DNA of 64,000 nucleotides from JBCBSZ01 sp039818945. GTDB lineage: Bacteria > Actinomycetota > Acidimicrobiia > Acidimicrobiales > Poriferisodalaceae. Under the pieces are notes generated by a model. That model saw only the letters and a list, made by a program, of their open reading frames with translations, did not search any database and was not told the origin of the DNA. The translations under genes and the position numbers were made by a program. The stretch spans positions 1 to 64,000 of the forward strand of contig JBCBSZ010000019.1 in assembly GCA_039818945.1 (NCBI GenBank). Reading direction: 5' to 3'. Within the stretch, counting starts at the first letter, position 1. Each line of letters opens with the position of its first letter. Of this stretch, positions 6,701 through 15,498 are shown piece by piece.

Positions 6701-8650
6701 GTGGCGCAGGCGGGATACTCGGTCGGCATCGACCTCGGGACGACCTACTCGGCCGCGGCCATCGCCCGCGACGACCGCGTCGAGATGTTCTCGCTCGAGC
6801 ACGCCGGCGTGGCGACGCCCTCGGTGGTGTGGGTCGGTGCCGACGGCAACGTGCTCATCGGCGCCGGAGCCGCCCGCAAGACCGCCGTCGAGCCCGAGCG
6901 CGGCGCCCGCCTCTTCAAGCGCCGCTTCGGCGACGACGTCCCGATGTACCTCGGCGGTGTGCCCTACGCGCCGGAGGAGCTGACCCGCCTGCTGCTCGCC
7001 GACATCGTCGAGCGGGTCGAGCGCCAGGAGGGCGCACGCCCCGACAAGGCGGTGCTCACGCATCCGGCGGCCTGGGGTGGCTTCCGCCTGGAGCTGCTCG
7101 AGTCGGCGGCGAGGGCGACGAACCTCTCCGACATCACCCTGCTGCCCGAGCCCGTGGCGGCGGCCATCGACTACGCCGGCCGGGAGCGGATCGAGGCCGA
7201 CGCGCTGGTCGCCGTGTACGACCTGGGCGGCGGCACGTTCGACACCGCGGTGCTGCGGGCCGACGACGAGGGCTTCACCGTGCTCGGGACCCCGGACGGG
7301 GTCGAGGGGTTCGGCGGCGCCGACCTCGACGACGCCGTGTTCCGGCTGGTCGCACAGGGCATGGGCGGCTTCGGCGATCTCGACCCCGACGATCCCGTCG
7401 TCGCCCGGTCGGTCGTCGAGCTGCGCACCAACTGCCGCGAGGCCAAGGAGGCGCTCTCGAACGAGACGTCGACCAGCGTGCTCGCGATGCTCCCCGGTCG
7501 CGACCCCCAGGAGGTGCGCCTCACCCGGACCGAGCTCGAGGACCTCGTCCGGCCCCGCCTCACCGAGACGGTCGCGGCGCTGGAGCGCACCGTCGCCTCG
7601 GCCGGTCTGGAGGTCGACGACCTCGACCGGATCCTGCTCGTCGGGGGCGCGTCCCGGATGCCGCTGGTGGGTGAGATCGTCGCCGACGGCATCCGAGCCC
7701 CGCTCGCCATCGACACCCACCCGAAGCACGCCATCGCCCAGGGAGCGGCCCTGGTGGCCGCCCGCCTCGCCGCCCCGCCGGCGCCCACCCCCGCCCCTGA
7801 GCCCCGGGCGCCGGCTCCCGCTCCGACGCCGCCCGTGGCGCCGGACCCGCCGGCGCCGTCACCCGAGCTCGACGACCTCCTGCCCGAGGTCCCCACCGCA
7901 CCGCTGCCCGATCCTCCGCCGCGGCCGGCGCCGGCGCCACCTCCACCGCCCGAACCGGCCCGGTCGGCCGGCCTCGCCCGCGTCGCCGTGCCGTTCGTGC
8001 TGCTGGCCGCGCTGGTGGTCGCCGTCGCGGTCGTCGCGAACAACCGCTTCGGCGGCGCCGACGACGACCCGGGCGCGTCGACGACCGACGTCGCCGTGAC
8101 GGTCGCCTCGGGGGACGAGACCATGGCGACCGTCGCCGAGACGGCGGCGCCCGATGTCGCAGCCGACTACGTGCTCGCCGCGCGACGTGGGTGGACCTCG
8201 AACCAGTCGTTGAGCCTGTTCCTCGCCGACGCCCCTCCGCTGGCCGGCAACCTCGGTCGGACGTCGCTGCAGGCGTTCGAGTGCGAGCCGATCCTCGCCG
8301 GCCTCGAGAACACGTGGCTCAGCGGTGCCTCGCGCATCGATGGCGCGATCGCATCGCTCCCGACCCACGCCGAGTTCGACGGCGTCGCGTCGCTGCCCGA
8401 TCTCCGCACGTCCTACGAGACCTTCCGCACGGAGGTCCTCGACTTCTGGGAGACCTGCGCTTCGAGCGACGAGGCTCCCGACGTGACGGGCCATCCGTGG
8501 TTCGAGTCGTTCGTGGCGCTGCAGGCGGACCTCTGCGTGCTCGACACGATCGGATCGATCAACGTCGGCGACGAGACCTTCGACTGCTCGACGGACCTCG
8601 ATCGGAATGCGCTCGTCGCCGATCTTGATGCAGCCTTTCGCCCTGAGTGA
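6701..8650 (+). CDS. Membrane-anchored Hsp70-like ATPase without substrate-binding domain
   Basis: A 649-aa protein. Residues 1-355 form a DnaK/actin-type ATPase domain: phosphate-1 GIDLGTTYSA (9-18), LPEPVAAAIDYAG, phosphate-2 YDLGGGTFDTAV (about 173-184) and adenosine motif LLVGGASRMPLV. The canonical substrate-binding domain is missing. Instead there is a Pro/Ala-rich linker (about 356-421), one membrane helix (about 427-447) and an external C-terminal domain of about 190 residues with four cysteines that could form two disulfides. The ATPase would face the cytoplasm. It lies just upstream of a DUF6777 surface protein, each with its own leaderless promoter. Function unknown; it may be a nucleotide-dependent sensor or cell-surface assembly factor. 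Confidence 0.85.
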   Translation: MAQAGYSVGIDLGTTYSAAAIARDDRVEMFSLEHAGVATPSVVWVGADGNVLIGAGAARKTAVEPERGARLFKRRFGDDVPMYLGGVPYAPEELTRLLLADIVERVERQEGARPDKAVLTHPAAWGGFRLELLESAARATNLSDITLLPEPVAAAIDYAGRERIEADALVAVYDLGGGTFDTAVLRADDEGFTVLGTPDGVEGFGGADLDDAVFRLVAQGMGGFGDLDPDDPVVARSVVELRTNCREAKEALSNETSTSVLAMLPGRDPQEVRLTRTELEDLVRPRLTETVAALERTVASAGLEVDDLDRILLVGGASRMPLVGEIVADGIRAPLAIDTHPKHAIAQGAALVAARLAAPPAPTPAPEPRAPAPAPTPPVAPDPPAPSPELDDLLPEVPTAPLPDPPPRPAPAPPPPPEPARSAGLARVAVPFVLLAALVVAVAVVANNRFGGADDDPGASTTDVAVTVASGDETMATVAETAAPDVAADYVLAARRGWTSNQSLSLFLADAPPLAGNLGRTSLQAFECEPILAGLENTWLSGASRIDGAIASLPTHAEFDGVASLPDLRTSYETFRTEVLDFWETCASSDEAPDVTGHPWFESFVALQADLCVLDTIGSINVGDETFDCSTDLDRNALVADLDAAFRPE

Positions 8651-8703
8651 TGGGCCACTGCGTTGAGCGTCTGATACGTGGGCAGGCGTTGTCTCAAGTT
8701 CTC

Positions 8704-8709
8704 TAGGTT
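8704..8709 (+). promoter_or_regulatory. -10 box of the DUF6777 surface-protein gene
   Basis: TAGGTT, 8 nt before the ATG at 8718, in the 67-bp gap after the Hsp70-like gene. The surface protein therefore probably has its own leaderless transcript. Confidence 0.6.
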
Positions 8710-8717
8710 GGCGGGCC

Positions 8718-11700
8718 ATGCGGGCATGGTTCGGAGGGGTGCGCGAGCGGTACGGCAACACGTCGTTCGCCCTCGCCGGTGGCGTCGTGGTCGCTGCGTT
8801 CGCGCTCGTGCTCGTCGCGGTGTGGCCGGCGCAGGCCGGCACCGTCGAGCTGTGGCTCGAACGAGCCGACGAGGTCGGCCCCGATCCGTTCACCGACTCG
8901 CTGTCGTTCACCGAGGTCACGGTGCCCGGCGAGCTCCAGACCATCAGCTTCGGCGCCGGCATCACCGTCGTCCCCGGCACCGCGCCGGGCCTCTACGGCG
9001 GCACCGGCAGCGATGTCGAGTGCGACCCGGCCCGCCTGATCGCGTTCCTCGAGGCCGAGCCCGACAAGGCCGCCGCGTGGGCGGGGGTCCAGGGCATCGA
9101 GGTCGACGAGATCGCCGACTACATCGGCGGGCTCACCCCCGCGGTGCTGCTCGAGGACACCTGGGTGACCAACCACGGCTACCGAGACGGTCGGGCCACG
9201 CCCCGTCAGTCCGTCCTGCAGGCCGGCACCGCGATCCTCGTCGACGACGAGGGCGTGCCCCGTGCCCGCTGCAAGTGCGGCAACCCGCTGACGCCGCCGC
9301 AGGTCCCGTCCGACCTGGGCCGGGTCGAGCTGGTCGGCGAGCCGTGGGACGGCTTCGACCTCGGCGAGGTCGTGCAGGTCGAGCCGGCGACGTTCACCGC
9401 CGAGGGGCTCTTCCTCACCCGCCTGCCCGACGGCCAGGCCATCTTCCGGCCGACGGGCACGACCGGCGACCAGGACGTCCTCGTCGACGAGGACGGGCGG
9501 TTCATCCAGGAGGTCGACGGCGAGGAGCTGCCCGAGGCCGCACCCGCGGGCAGCGGCCCGTATCCGCTGCCGCTCCAGACCAACGCCGGCTTCCCGATCG
9601 AGTACGAGGTGACCGGCCCGTGCCGGTGGGACGGCGAGGAGCTCTCGCTCACCGGCTCCGGGACGTGCGAGGTGGTCGGTTCGGCCGAGGGCGACGAGCA
9701 GTGGGCGCCGTTCGAGCTGAGCTCGACGATCGAGATCGAGGCGCTCGAGCAGCTCATCGCCGTGCCCGAGATCGGCGTGCTCGTCGTCGGTGAGGAGCCG
9801 GTGCCGCTGGAGGCGAGCGCCGACTCCGGCCTGCCCCTCGTCTACTCGACCGAGGGCCCGTGCGAGGTGGTCGACGGTGCCATCCGGGCCACGGGCGAGG
9901 GCGTCTGCATCCTGACGATCGAGCAGGAGGGCGACGACGAGTGGGCGGCCGCCGAGCCGGTCGTGATCGAGATCGAGATCCTCGGCGAGACCGAGGCCGG
10001 CGAGCGCGAAGCGCAGACCATCTCCTTCTCGCTCGCCGGCTCGATGCAGCTCGGCTCCTCCGGGCTCCGGCTCAACGCCACGTCGAGCTCCGGGCTGCCG
10101 GTCACCTTCACCGTCAGCGGTCCCTGCCGGATCTCGGGCGGACGCCTCGAGCCGCAGGCGCCCGGTACGTGCCGGGTCACGGCCGTCCAGGCCGGCGACG
10201 AGGACGTCCAGCGGGCCACCGCCACGGAGACGGTCACCGTGCTGGCTCAACAGCAGACCGTCGATCTCTCGGGCCTGCCCGGCGAGCTCCGCTCCGACGG
10301 CTCGGCGCCGCTGCCGGGCAGCAGCTCGGCCGGCCTGCCGGTCAGCTACACCACGTCGGGGCCCTGCACGGTCTCGGGCGGCCAGCTCCGGGCGACCGGT
10401 GCGGGGACCTGCACGTTGACCGCGTCGGTCGCCTCCAACGCGACCACCGCCGCGTTCCGCACGAGCGTCACGGTCGAGATCATCGAGGTGCTCGTCGAGG
10501 CGCAGGATCAGACCATCTCCTTCCCGGCACCGGGCGGGCTCACGTTCGGCGGCTCCGGCGTCGGCCTCTCCGCCAGCGCCAGCTCGGGCCTGCCGGTCAC
10601 CTACACCGTCACCGCCGGGCCGTGCTCGCTGTCGGGGAGCACGCTGACCGCCACGGGCGCGGGCTCCTGCACCGTCGTGGCGTCCCAGCCCGGCAACGCG
10701 GCCTTCAACCCGGCGCCGTCCGTGTCCCAGACCGTCACGGTCGCCCGCGCCGGGCAGACCGTCTCGATCGATGCGCCGGGCACGATGCTCGTCGAGGACA
10801 GCGCCACGGTCGGCGGCTCGTCGAGCGCCGGCCTGCCGGTCGCGCTGTCGGCCAGCGGGGCGTGCCGCCTCGCCGGTTCGACCCTGACCGCCACGACCGA
10901 GGGCACCTGCACCATCGCCGCCGAGCAAGCCGGCAACGGCGACTACGACCCCGCCTCCACCAGCCGGACCGTCACGGTGTCCAAGCGGACCCAGACGATC
11001 GACGTCTCGGCACCTGGGTCGATGGAGGTATTCTCGTCCGCGGCCGTGAGCGCCTCGGCCACCTCCGGCCTGCCCGTGGAGGTCTCGGTGAGCGGACCGT
11101 GCGAGTTCCCCGGCTCGACGTTGGAGCCCTTCGCCCTCGGCACCTGCACCATCACGGCCAGCCAGGCGGGCAACGGCGCTTGGGAAGCCGCACCGACCCG
11201 CACGGTGAACGTCACGATCACGCAGGCCCAGCAGACCATCAACTACCGCAACATCGGCACCCAGGAGCTGTCCGCCGAGATCCCGCTCGACGCCACCACC
11301 TCATCCGGCCTCCCGGTCGAGTACAGCGAATCGGGCGGCTGCGTCATCGACCAGCCCTCCCTGTTCGCGATCGCCGTCGGGACCTGCACGCTCACGATCA
11401 CCCAGCCCGGCACCGCGGAGTACGCACCCGCCACCATCACCCGGACCTTCGACATCGTCCGCCGCTCCCAGACGATCAGCTTCAGCCCGCTGTCCGACGC
11501 TTTCCACGGCAGCAACGGCCAGCCGATCGTCGCCTCGGCCTCTTCGGGGCTACCGATCCAGTTCTCGGTGAGCGGTCCCTGCATCCTGGCCGGCGCCGCA
11601 GCGGTCGTCGTCCCCGACGGTTCGGCGATCGAGGGCCGCTGCACGGTGACCGCCACCCAGAACGGCGACGGTGAGTACGCACCGGCGGCCCCGGTCTCGC

Positions 11701-11726
11701 AGTCGTTCCAGGTCTTCAACCGGTGA
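8718..11726 (+). CDS. Surface protein: DUF6777-like domain plus nine Ig-like repeats
   Basis: A 1002-aa protein with a hydrophobic signal-anchor at about residues 14-40 and no obvious cleavage site. Residues about 60-200 resemble DUF6777, with LYGGTGSDVECDP, DTWVTNHGYRDGRATP, SVLQAGTAILVDDEGVPR and a C-x-C-G (KCGNPLTPP). From about residue 290 to the end come nine repeats of about 80 residues. Each opens with QTI/V-type strands, then SSGLPVxYxxSGPC, xGxGTCTxTAxQ and a closing TVTV strand. The two Cys per repeat (GPC and GTC) probably form a disulfide. There is no LPxTG sorting signal. It is likely an extracellular stalk or adhesin; function unknown. Confidence 0.8.
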   Translation: MRAWFGGVRERYGNTSFALAGGVVVAAFALVLVAVWPAQAGTVELWLERADEVGPDPFTDSLSFTEVTVPGELQTISFGAGITVVPGTAPGLYGGTGSDVECDPARLIAFLEAEPDKAAAWAGVQGIEVDEIADYIGGLTPAVLLEDTWVTNHGYRDGRATPRQSVLQAGTAILVDDEGVPRARCKCGNPLTPPQVPSDLGRVELVGEPWDGFDLGEVVQVEPATFTAEGLFLTRLPDGQAIFRPTGTTGDQDVLVDEDGRFIQEVDGEELPEAAPAGSGPYPLPLQTNAGFPIEYEVTGPCRWDGEELSLTGSGTCEVVGSAEGDEQWAPFELSSTIEIEALEQLIAVPEIGVLVVGEEPVPLEASADSGLPLVYSTEGPCEVVDGAIRATGEGVCILTIEQEGDDEWAAAEPVVIEIEILGETEAGEREAQTISFSLAGSMQLGSSGLRLNATSSSGLPVTFTVSGPCRISGGRLEPQAPGTCRVTAVQAGDEDVQRATATETVTVLAQQQTVDLSGLPGELRSDGSAPLPGSSSAGLPVSYTTSGPCTVSGGQLRATGAGTCTLTASVASNATTAAFRTSVTVEIIEVLVEAQDQTISFPAPGGLTFGGSGVGLSASASSGLPVTYTVTAGPCSLSGSTLTATGAGSCTVVASQPGNAAFNPAPSVSQTVTVARAGQTVSIDAPGTMLVEDSATVGGSSSAGLPVALSASGACRLAGSTLTATTEGTCTIAAEQAGNGDYDPASTSRTVTVSKRTQTIDVSAPGSMEVFSSAAVSASATSGLPVEVSVSGPCEFPGSTLEPFALGTCTITASQAGNGAWEAAPTRTVNVTITQAQQTINYRNIGTQELSAEIPLDATTSSGLPVEYSESGGCVIDQPSLFAIAVGTCTLTITQPGTAEYAPATITRTFDIVRRSQTISFSPLSDAFHGSNGQPIVASASSGLPIQFSVSGPCILAGAAAVVVPDGSAIEGRCTVTATQNGDGEYAPAAPVSQSFQVFNR

Positions 11727-11736
11727 CCTGACCGCC

Positions 11737-11742
11737 TAGCCT
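11737..11742 (+). promoter_or_regulatory. -10 box of the coxD-coxG accessory operon
   Basis: TAGCCT, 9 nt before the coxD ATG at 11752, within the 25-bp gap after the surface-protein stop. It would drive the six-gene operon as a leaderless mRNA. Confidence 0.55.
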
Positions 11743-11751
11743 GACGGCAGC

Positions 11752-12666
11752 ATGAGCGAGCGCAGAGGGCAGACGGTCGACGATGTCAGAGCAGGTCTGG
11801 AGGCGCAGGACTACCTGACCGATGACGGTCTCGCGACCATCGTCTTCCTGGCGCTCGAGCTGGGACGCCCCCTGCTGCTCGAGGGTGAGCCCGGCGTCGG
11901 CAAGACCGAGCTCGCCCGGGCCCTGTCGGCCTGGACCGGCGGCGAGCTGATCCGGCTGCAGTGCTACGAGGGCATCGACGCCGCGCAGGCGCTCTACGAG
12001 TGGGACTACACCCGCCAGCTGCTCCACCTCCGCACCGCCGAGGCGGTCGGTGCGACCGGTGACGCCGTCGACCTCGAGGACCAGCTCTACTCGGAGCGCT
12101 TCCTGATCGAGCGACCGCTGCTGCGGGCCATCGACCTCGCATCGAAGGGCACGCCGCCCGTCCTGCTGGTCGACGAGGTCGACCGGGCCGACGACGAGTT
12201 CGAGGCGTTCCTGCTCGAGGTGCTGTCGGACTTCGCGGTCACCGTGCCCGAGCTCGGGACGTTCCGGGCCGAGCAGCCGCCGATCGTGATCGTCACGTCG
12301 AACCGGACCCGCGACGTGCACGACGCCCTCAAGCGCCGGTGCCTCTATCACTGGGTCGAACACCCCGACTTCGAGCGCGAGGTGCAGATCGTGCGCCGCC
12401 GCGCCCCGGAGGTCGGCGATCGCCTCGCCCGCCAGGTGGCCGCCGCCGTGGCCCAGCTCCGCGACATGGAGCTGTACAAGCCGCCCGGCGTCGCCGAGAC
12501 CATCGACTGGGCCATGGCGCTCGGCCGGCTCGGCCGCACCGAGCTCGACCAGGCCTCCGTCGAGGCCAGCCTCGGCGCCGTGGTCAAGTACGCCGAGGAC
12601 CGCGAGAAGGTCAACGGCAACAGCATGGAGGCGCTGATCGCCCGGGCCGTCGCCATCACGTCGTGA
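11752..12666 (+). CDS. coxD: MoxR-type AAA+ ATPase, CoxD-like (first copy)
   Basis: A 304-aa AAA+ ATPase: Walker A GEPGVGKTE (45-53), Walker B LLVDEVDRAD (138-147), then the sensor segment VIVTSNRTRDVHDALKRRCLYHW typical of CoxD-like proteins (cited in part). In aerobic CO dehydrogenase maturation CoxD is the chaperone ATPase required for adding sulfur to the Mo site. It overlaps the VWA partner by 4 bp, as MoxR-VWA pairs usually do. It is closely similar in layout to the second copy at 37119; which CODH it serves is not determined by sequence. Confidence 0.88.
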   Translation: MSERRGQTVDDVRAGLEAQDYLTDDGLATIVFLALELGRPLLLEGEPGVGKTELARALSAWTGGELIRLQCYEGIDAAQALYEWDYTRQLLHLRTAEAVGATGDAVDLEDQLYSERFLIERPLLRAIDLASKGTPPVLLVDEVDRADDEFEAFLLEVLSDFAVTVPELGTFRAEQPPIVIVTSNRTRDVHDALKRRCLYHWVEHPDFEREVQIVRRRAPEVGDRLARQVAAAVAQLRDMELYKPPGVAETIDWAMALGRLGRTELDQASVEASLGAVVKYAEDREKVNGNSMEALIARAVAITS

Positions 12667-13802
12667 CCGACACGGCGGCGGACCCCGAGCCGACGACGGC
12701 TCCCGAGCGGATGGCGGTGGCGTTCGCTCACGTGCTGCGCACCGCAGAGCTCGACGTGCCCGTCGGGACGGTCACCACCTTCGTCGAGGCGCTCGGACGG
12801 GTCGGGATCGACGATCGCGACCGCGTGTACTGGGCCGGCCGCACGACCCTCGTGCGCCGCCCGGAGGACATCCCGCTCTTCGACCGGGCCTTCGCCGTGT
12901 TCTGGTTCGCCGCGGAGCAGATCGTCGCCCGACCCGACGAGCCGATCGAGATCACCTTCGCCCTCGACAGCGACGACGGCGACGAGCCGGACGAGGGCGA
13001 GGGCGACGGGATCGACGACGGCATCGACGTCGCCGTGCGGTGGAGCGCGAGCGAGGTGCTCTCGCGCAAGGACTTCGCCGACTGCAGCGACGCCGAGATC
13101 GAGGAGATCCGCCGGCTGATGACCCAGCTGCGCGTGGCGTCGAGCCGGCGACGGGCCCGCCGGCATCGCCGTACCAACCGGCAGCGGGGCCGACCCGATC
13201 TGCGTCGCACCGTCCGGCGGGCGATGCGCACCGGCGGCGACCCGGCCCGTCGGCTCTTCACCGCCCCGGACGATCGGCCCCGACGCATCGTCCTGCTCCT
13301 CGACGTCTCGGGGTCGATGGAGCACTACGCCAGGGCCCTGCTGCGCTTCGCCCACGTCGCCGTGGCCGGGCGGTCCGAGGTCGAGGCCTTCACGTTCGGC
13401 ACCCGCCTCACGCGGGTGACCCGCGAGCTCGACTCCCGCGACCCCGACGCCGCGTTCCGGTCGGCCACCACGGCGGTCGAGGACTGGTCGGGTGGGACGA
13501 GGATCGGTGCCGCGCTGCGGGAGTTCAACGACGAGTGGGGCGTCCGCGGCATGGCCCGCGGCTCGATCGTCGTCATCCTCTCCGACGGGTGGGACCGGGG
13601 CGAGCCCGAGGTGCTGGGCGAGCAGATGGCGCGCCTGTCCCGGGTCGCGCACCGGGTCGTGTGGGTGAACCCGCTCAAGTACACCGACGGCTACGCGCCG
13701 CTCGCCCGAGGGATGGCGGCGGCGCTCCCGTATGTTGATGACTTCGTGGAGGGTCACTCGCTCGACGCCGTGCGGGAGCTCGCTGCGCTGATCGACCGGT
13801 AG
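12663..13802 (+). CDS. coxE: VWA-domain maturation protein, CoxE-like (first copy)
   Basis: A 379-aa protein with an N-terminal helical region, an acidic stretch (about 103-122), an Arg-rich segment (160-190) and a C-terminal von Willebrand A domain. The metal-ion-dependent adhesion site is intact: DVSGSM (214-219), the Thr of SGGTRIG, and Asp of LSDGWDRG. CoxE works with the CoxD ATPase in assembling the Mo-S-Cu site of CO dehydrogenase. The GTG start at 12663 overlaps the coxD stop; the open frame reaching further upstream is a coxD shadow. Confidence 0.85.
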   Translation: MTDTAADPEPTTAPERMAVAFAHVLRTAELDVPVGTVTTFVEALGRVGIDDRDRVYWAGRTTLVRRPEDIPLFDRAFAVFWFAAEQIVARPDEPIEITFALDSDDGDEPDEGEGDGIDDGIDVAVRWSASEVLSRKDFADCSDAEIEEIRRLMTQLRVASSRRRARRHRRTNRQRGRPDLRRTVRRAMRTGGDPARRLFTAPDDRPRRIVLLLDVSGSMEHYARALLRFAHVAVAGRSEVEAFTFGTRLTRVTRELDSRDPDAAFRSATTAVEDWSGGTRIGAALREFNDEWGVRGMARGSIVVILSDGWDRGEPEVLGEQMARLSRVAHRVVWVNPLKYTDGYAPLARGMAAALPYVDDFVEGHSLDAVRELAALIDR

Positions 13803-13827
13803 GCGAAGGTCGAGGAGGGGAGAGATC

Positions 13828-14145
13828 GTGCTCGAGGTGCTGGACGACATCGATCGGTGGCGCCGGGCCGGACGCCGTGTGGCGGTCGCCCGCGTGGTCG
13901 ACATCGAGGGCTCGGGCCCTCGTGACCCCGGTGCGGCGATGGCGGTGAACGACGAGGGCGAGGTCGCCGGGTCGGTCTCGGGAGGCTGCGTCGAGGGCGC
14001 GGTCGTCGGCGAGGCGCTGGGCATCCTCGACGGCGCCCGCGGTCCCGGCGTCGTCACGTTCGGCTACTCCGACGACGAGGCCTTCGCCGTCGGCCTGACC
14101 TGTGGCGGGACCATCCACCTCTTCATCGAGGAGCTCGACTGGTGA
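13828..14145 (+). CDS. XdhC/CoxI-type N-terminal domain protein
   Basis: A 105-aa stand-alone XdhC_CoxI domain, with VARVVDIEGSGPRDPGAAMAV, GSVSGGCVEGAVV and LTCGGTIHLFIE. The full family protein binds molybdenum cofactor and hands it, after sulfuration, to xanthine-oxidase-type enzymes. The GTG at 13828 has a strong Shine-Dalgarno (GAGGAGGGG) 8 nt upstream. Its stop overlaps the next gene, which carries the complementary C-terminal Rossmann domain, so the two products probably act as one split XdhC/CoxF protein. Confidence 0.85.
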   Translation: MLEVLDDIDRWRRAGRRVAVARVVDIEGSGPRDPGAAMAVNDEGEVAGSVSGGCVEGAVVGEALGILDGARGPGVVTFGYSDDEAFAVGLTCGGTIHLFIEELDW

Positions 14146-14933
14146 GCGACGCCTCGCTCTACGAGGTCTGGAGCGACGCGCTCCGAACGGAGCGGCCGGT
14201 CGCCCTCGCCACGGTCATCGACGGTCCCGACGCCGGCGCCAAGCTCCTCGTCGAGCGCGACGGCGCCACCGTCGGCTCGTTGGGCAACGCCGACCTCGAT
14301 CGGGTGGTCGCCCGGGACGCGCTGGCCGAGCTCGACATGGGCCTCACCGAGGTCCGGCACTACGGCGCCCGCGGCGAAGCTCGCCAGGCCGACGTGTCGA
14401 TCTTCATCGAGTCGCGGGCACCGCGTCCCCGGATGTTGATCTTCGGTGCCGTCGACTTCACCAGGGCGCTGGCCCAGCAGGCGAAGTTCCTCGGCTACCA
14501 CGTCACGGTCTGCGATGCCCGCGAGGTCTTCGCCACCCGGAAGCGCTTCCCGATGGCCGACGAGGTGGTCGTCGACTGGCCGAACCGGCTCCTCGAGCAG
14601 GTCGGCGGCGAGCTCGGTCCGCGCGATGCGGTCTGCGTGCTCACCCACGACGCCAAGTTCGACGTGCCCGCCATCACCTCCGCGCTGCGGACCCGCGTCG
14701 GCTACATCGGCGCGATGGGGAGCCGGCGCACCCACTCGACGCGCAGCGACCGACTCCGCGAGGAGGGTGTGACAGACGAGGAGCTCGACCGCATTCTCGC
14801 TCCCATCGGCATCGACATCGGCGCCCGCTCGCCCGAGGAGACGGCCGTGTCGATCTGCGCCGAGATCATCGCCCTCCGCACCGGTCGCGTGGCGGCGAGC
14901 CTGCGCGACGGCGAGGGGCCGATCCACGCGTGA
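14142..14933 (+). CDS. XdhC C-terminal (Rossmann) domain protein, CoxF-like
   Basis: A 263-aa protein with a short XdhC-like N-terminal region and an XdhC_C Rossmann domain: PRMLIFGAVDFTRAL at about residue 90, CVLTHDAKFDVPAI, then the diagnostic YIGAMGSRRTHSTR and APIGIDIGARSPEETAVSICAEI. It should act with the upstream 105-aa protein in cofactor delivery to a CO dehydrogenase-family enzyme. The GTG start is inside the previous stop (GTGA). A frameshift in a once single gene is possible, but the clean 4-bp overlap argues for two real genes. Confidence 0.85.
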   Translation: MSDASLYEVWSDALRTERPVALATVIDGPDAGAKLLVERDGATVGSLGNADLDRVVARDALAELDMGLTEVRHYGARGEARQADVSIFIESRAPRPRMLIFGAVDFTRALAQQAKFLGYHVTVCDAREVFATRKRFPMADEVVVDWPNRLLEQVGGELGPRDAVCVLTHDAKFDVPAITSALRTRVGYIGAMGSRRTHSTRSDRLREEGVTDEELDRILAPIGIDIGARSPEETAVSICAEIIALRTGRVAASLRDGEGPIHA

Positions 14934-14940
14934 GGCGCCG

Positions 14941-15498
14941 GTGAGCACCGCGGCCGTCGTCCTCGCCGCCGGCGCCGGGTCCCGCTTCGCCGGACCCGAT
15001 CACAAGCTGCTCGCCGTCGTCGACGGACGCCCGTTGCTCGCCCACGTCCTCGACGCGGTCGTGGAGGCGTCGATCGGGCCGATCCTCGTGGTCACCGGCG
15101 CGGCCGACGTCGACCGGGTGCTCCCCGACGGGGTCGAGGCCCTGCAGAACCCCCGGTGGGAGGAGGGGCAGGCGACCTCGCTCGCCGTGGCCGTCGATCG
15201 CGCCGAGGAGCTCGGCCTCGACGCGATCGTGGTCGGCCTGGGGGACCAGCCCGGCATCCCGGCCGAGGCGTGGCGCCGTGTCGCCGCCTCCACGTCGCCG
15301 ATCGCCGTCGCCACCTACGGTGACCGGCGGCGCAACCCGGTCCGTCTCGCCCGCTCGGTGTGGCCGCTGCTGTCCCGCGAGGGCGACGAGGGCGCCCGCA
15401 GCCTGGTCAGAGCGCGACCCGATCTGGTCGACGGGGTAGGTTGTCCGGGCAATCCGGACGACATCGACACACAGGAGGACCTCCAGAGATGGAACTGA
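14941..15498 (+). CDS. MobA/MocA-like molybdenum cofactor nucleotidyltransferase
   Basis: A 185-aa NTP-transferase-like protein. The N-terminal nucleotide-binding signature LAAGAGSRFAGPDHKLL is followed by GLGDQPGIPAEAW and RRNPVRLARSVWPLL, with GDEGARSLV near the end. This matches the MocA branch, which transfers CMP to molybdopterin to make the cytosine dinucleotide form used by CO dehydrogenases. Its place between XdhC and coxG genes supports that role. The GTG start lies 7 nt after the upstream stop; the 3' end overlaps coxG by 10 bp. Confidence 0.85.
   Translation: MSTAAVVLAAGAGSRFAGPDHKLLAVVDGRPLLAHVLDAVVEASIGPILVVTGAADVDRVLPDGVEALQNPRWEEGQATSLAVAVDRAEELGLDAIVVGLGDQPGIPAEAWRRVAASTSPIAVATYGDRRRNPVRLARSVWPLLSREGDEGARSLVRARPDLVDGVGCPGNPDDIDTQEDLQRWN

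Noticed and set aside
4801..7674. 957-aa plus-strand frame opposite phoX and running into the Hsp70-like gene
   Set aside because: It has no recognisable motifs and lies opposite a protein with a full PhoX motif set; a shadow frame caused by high GC.
8703..10928. 741-aa minus-strand frame opposite the Ig-repeat surface protein
   Set aside because: Low-complexity Arg/Gly/Asp-rich composition mirrors the repeat codons of the plus-strand gene.
13828..14933. Frameshifted single XdhC pseudogene
   Set aside because: Both parts have intact motifs, a strong ribosome-binding site on the first and a clean GTGA overlap; two coupled genes are more likely.
14941..15498. General IspD/GlmU-type nucleotidyltransferase
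   Set aside because: The cox neighbours and the LAAGAGSRF...KLL and GDQP pattern fit the MocA/MobA branch better.
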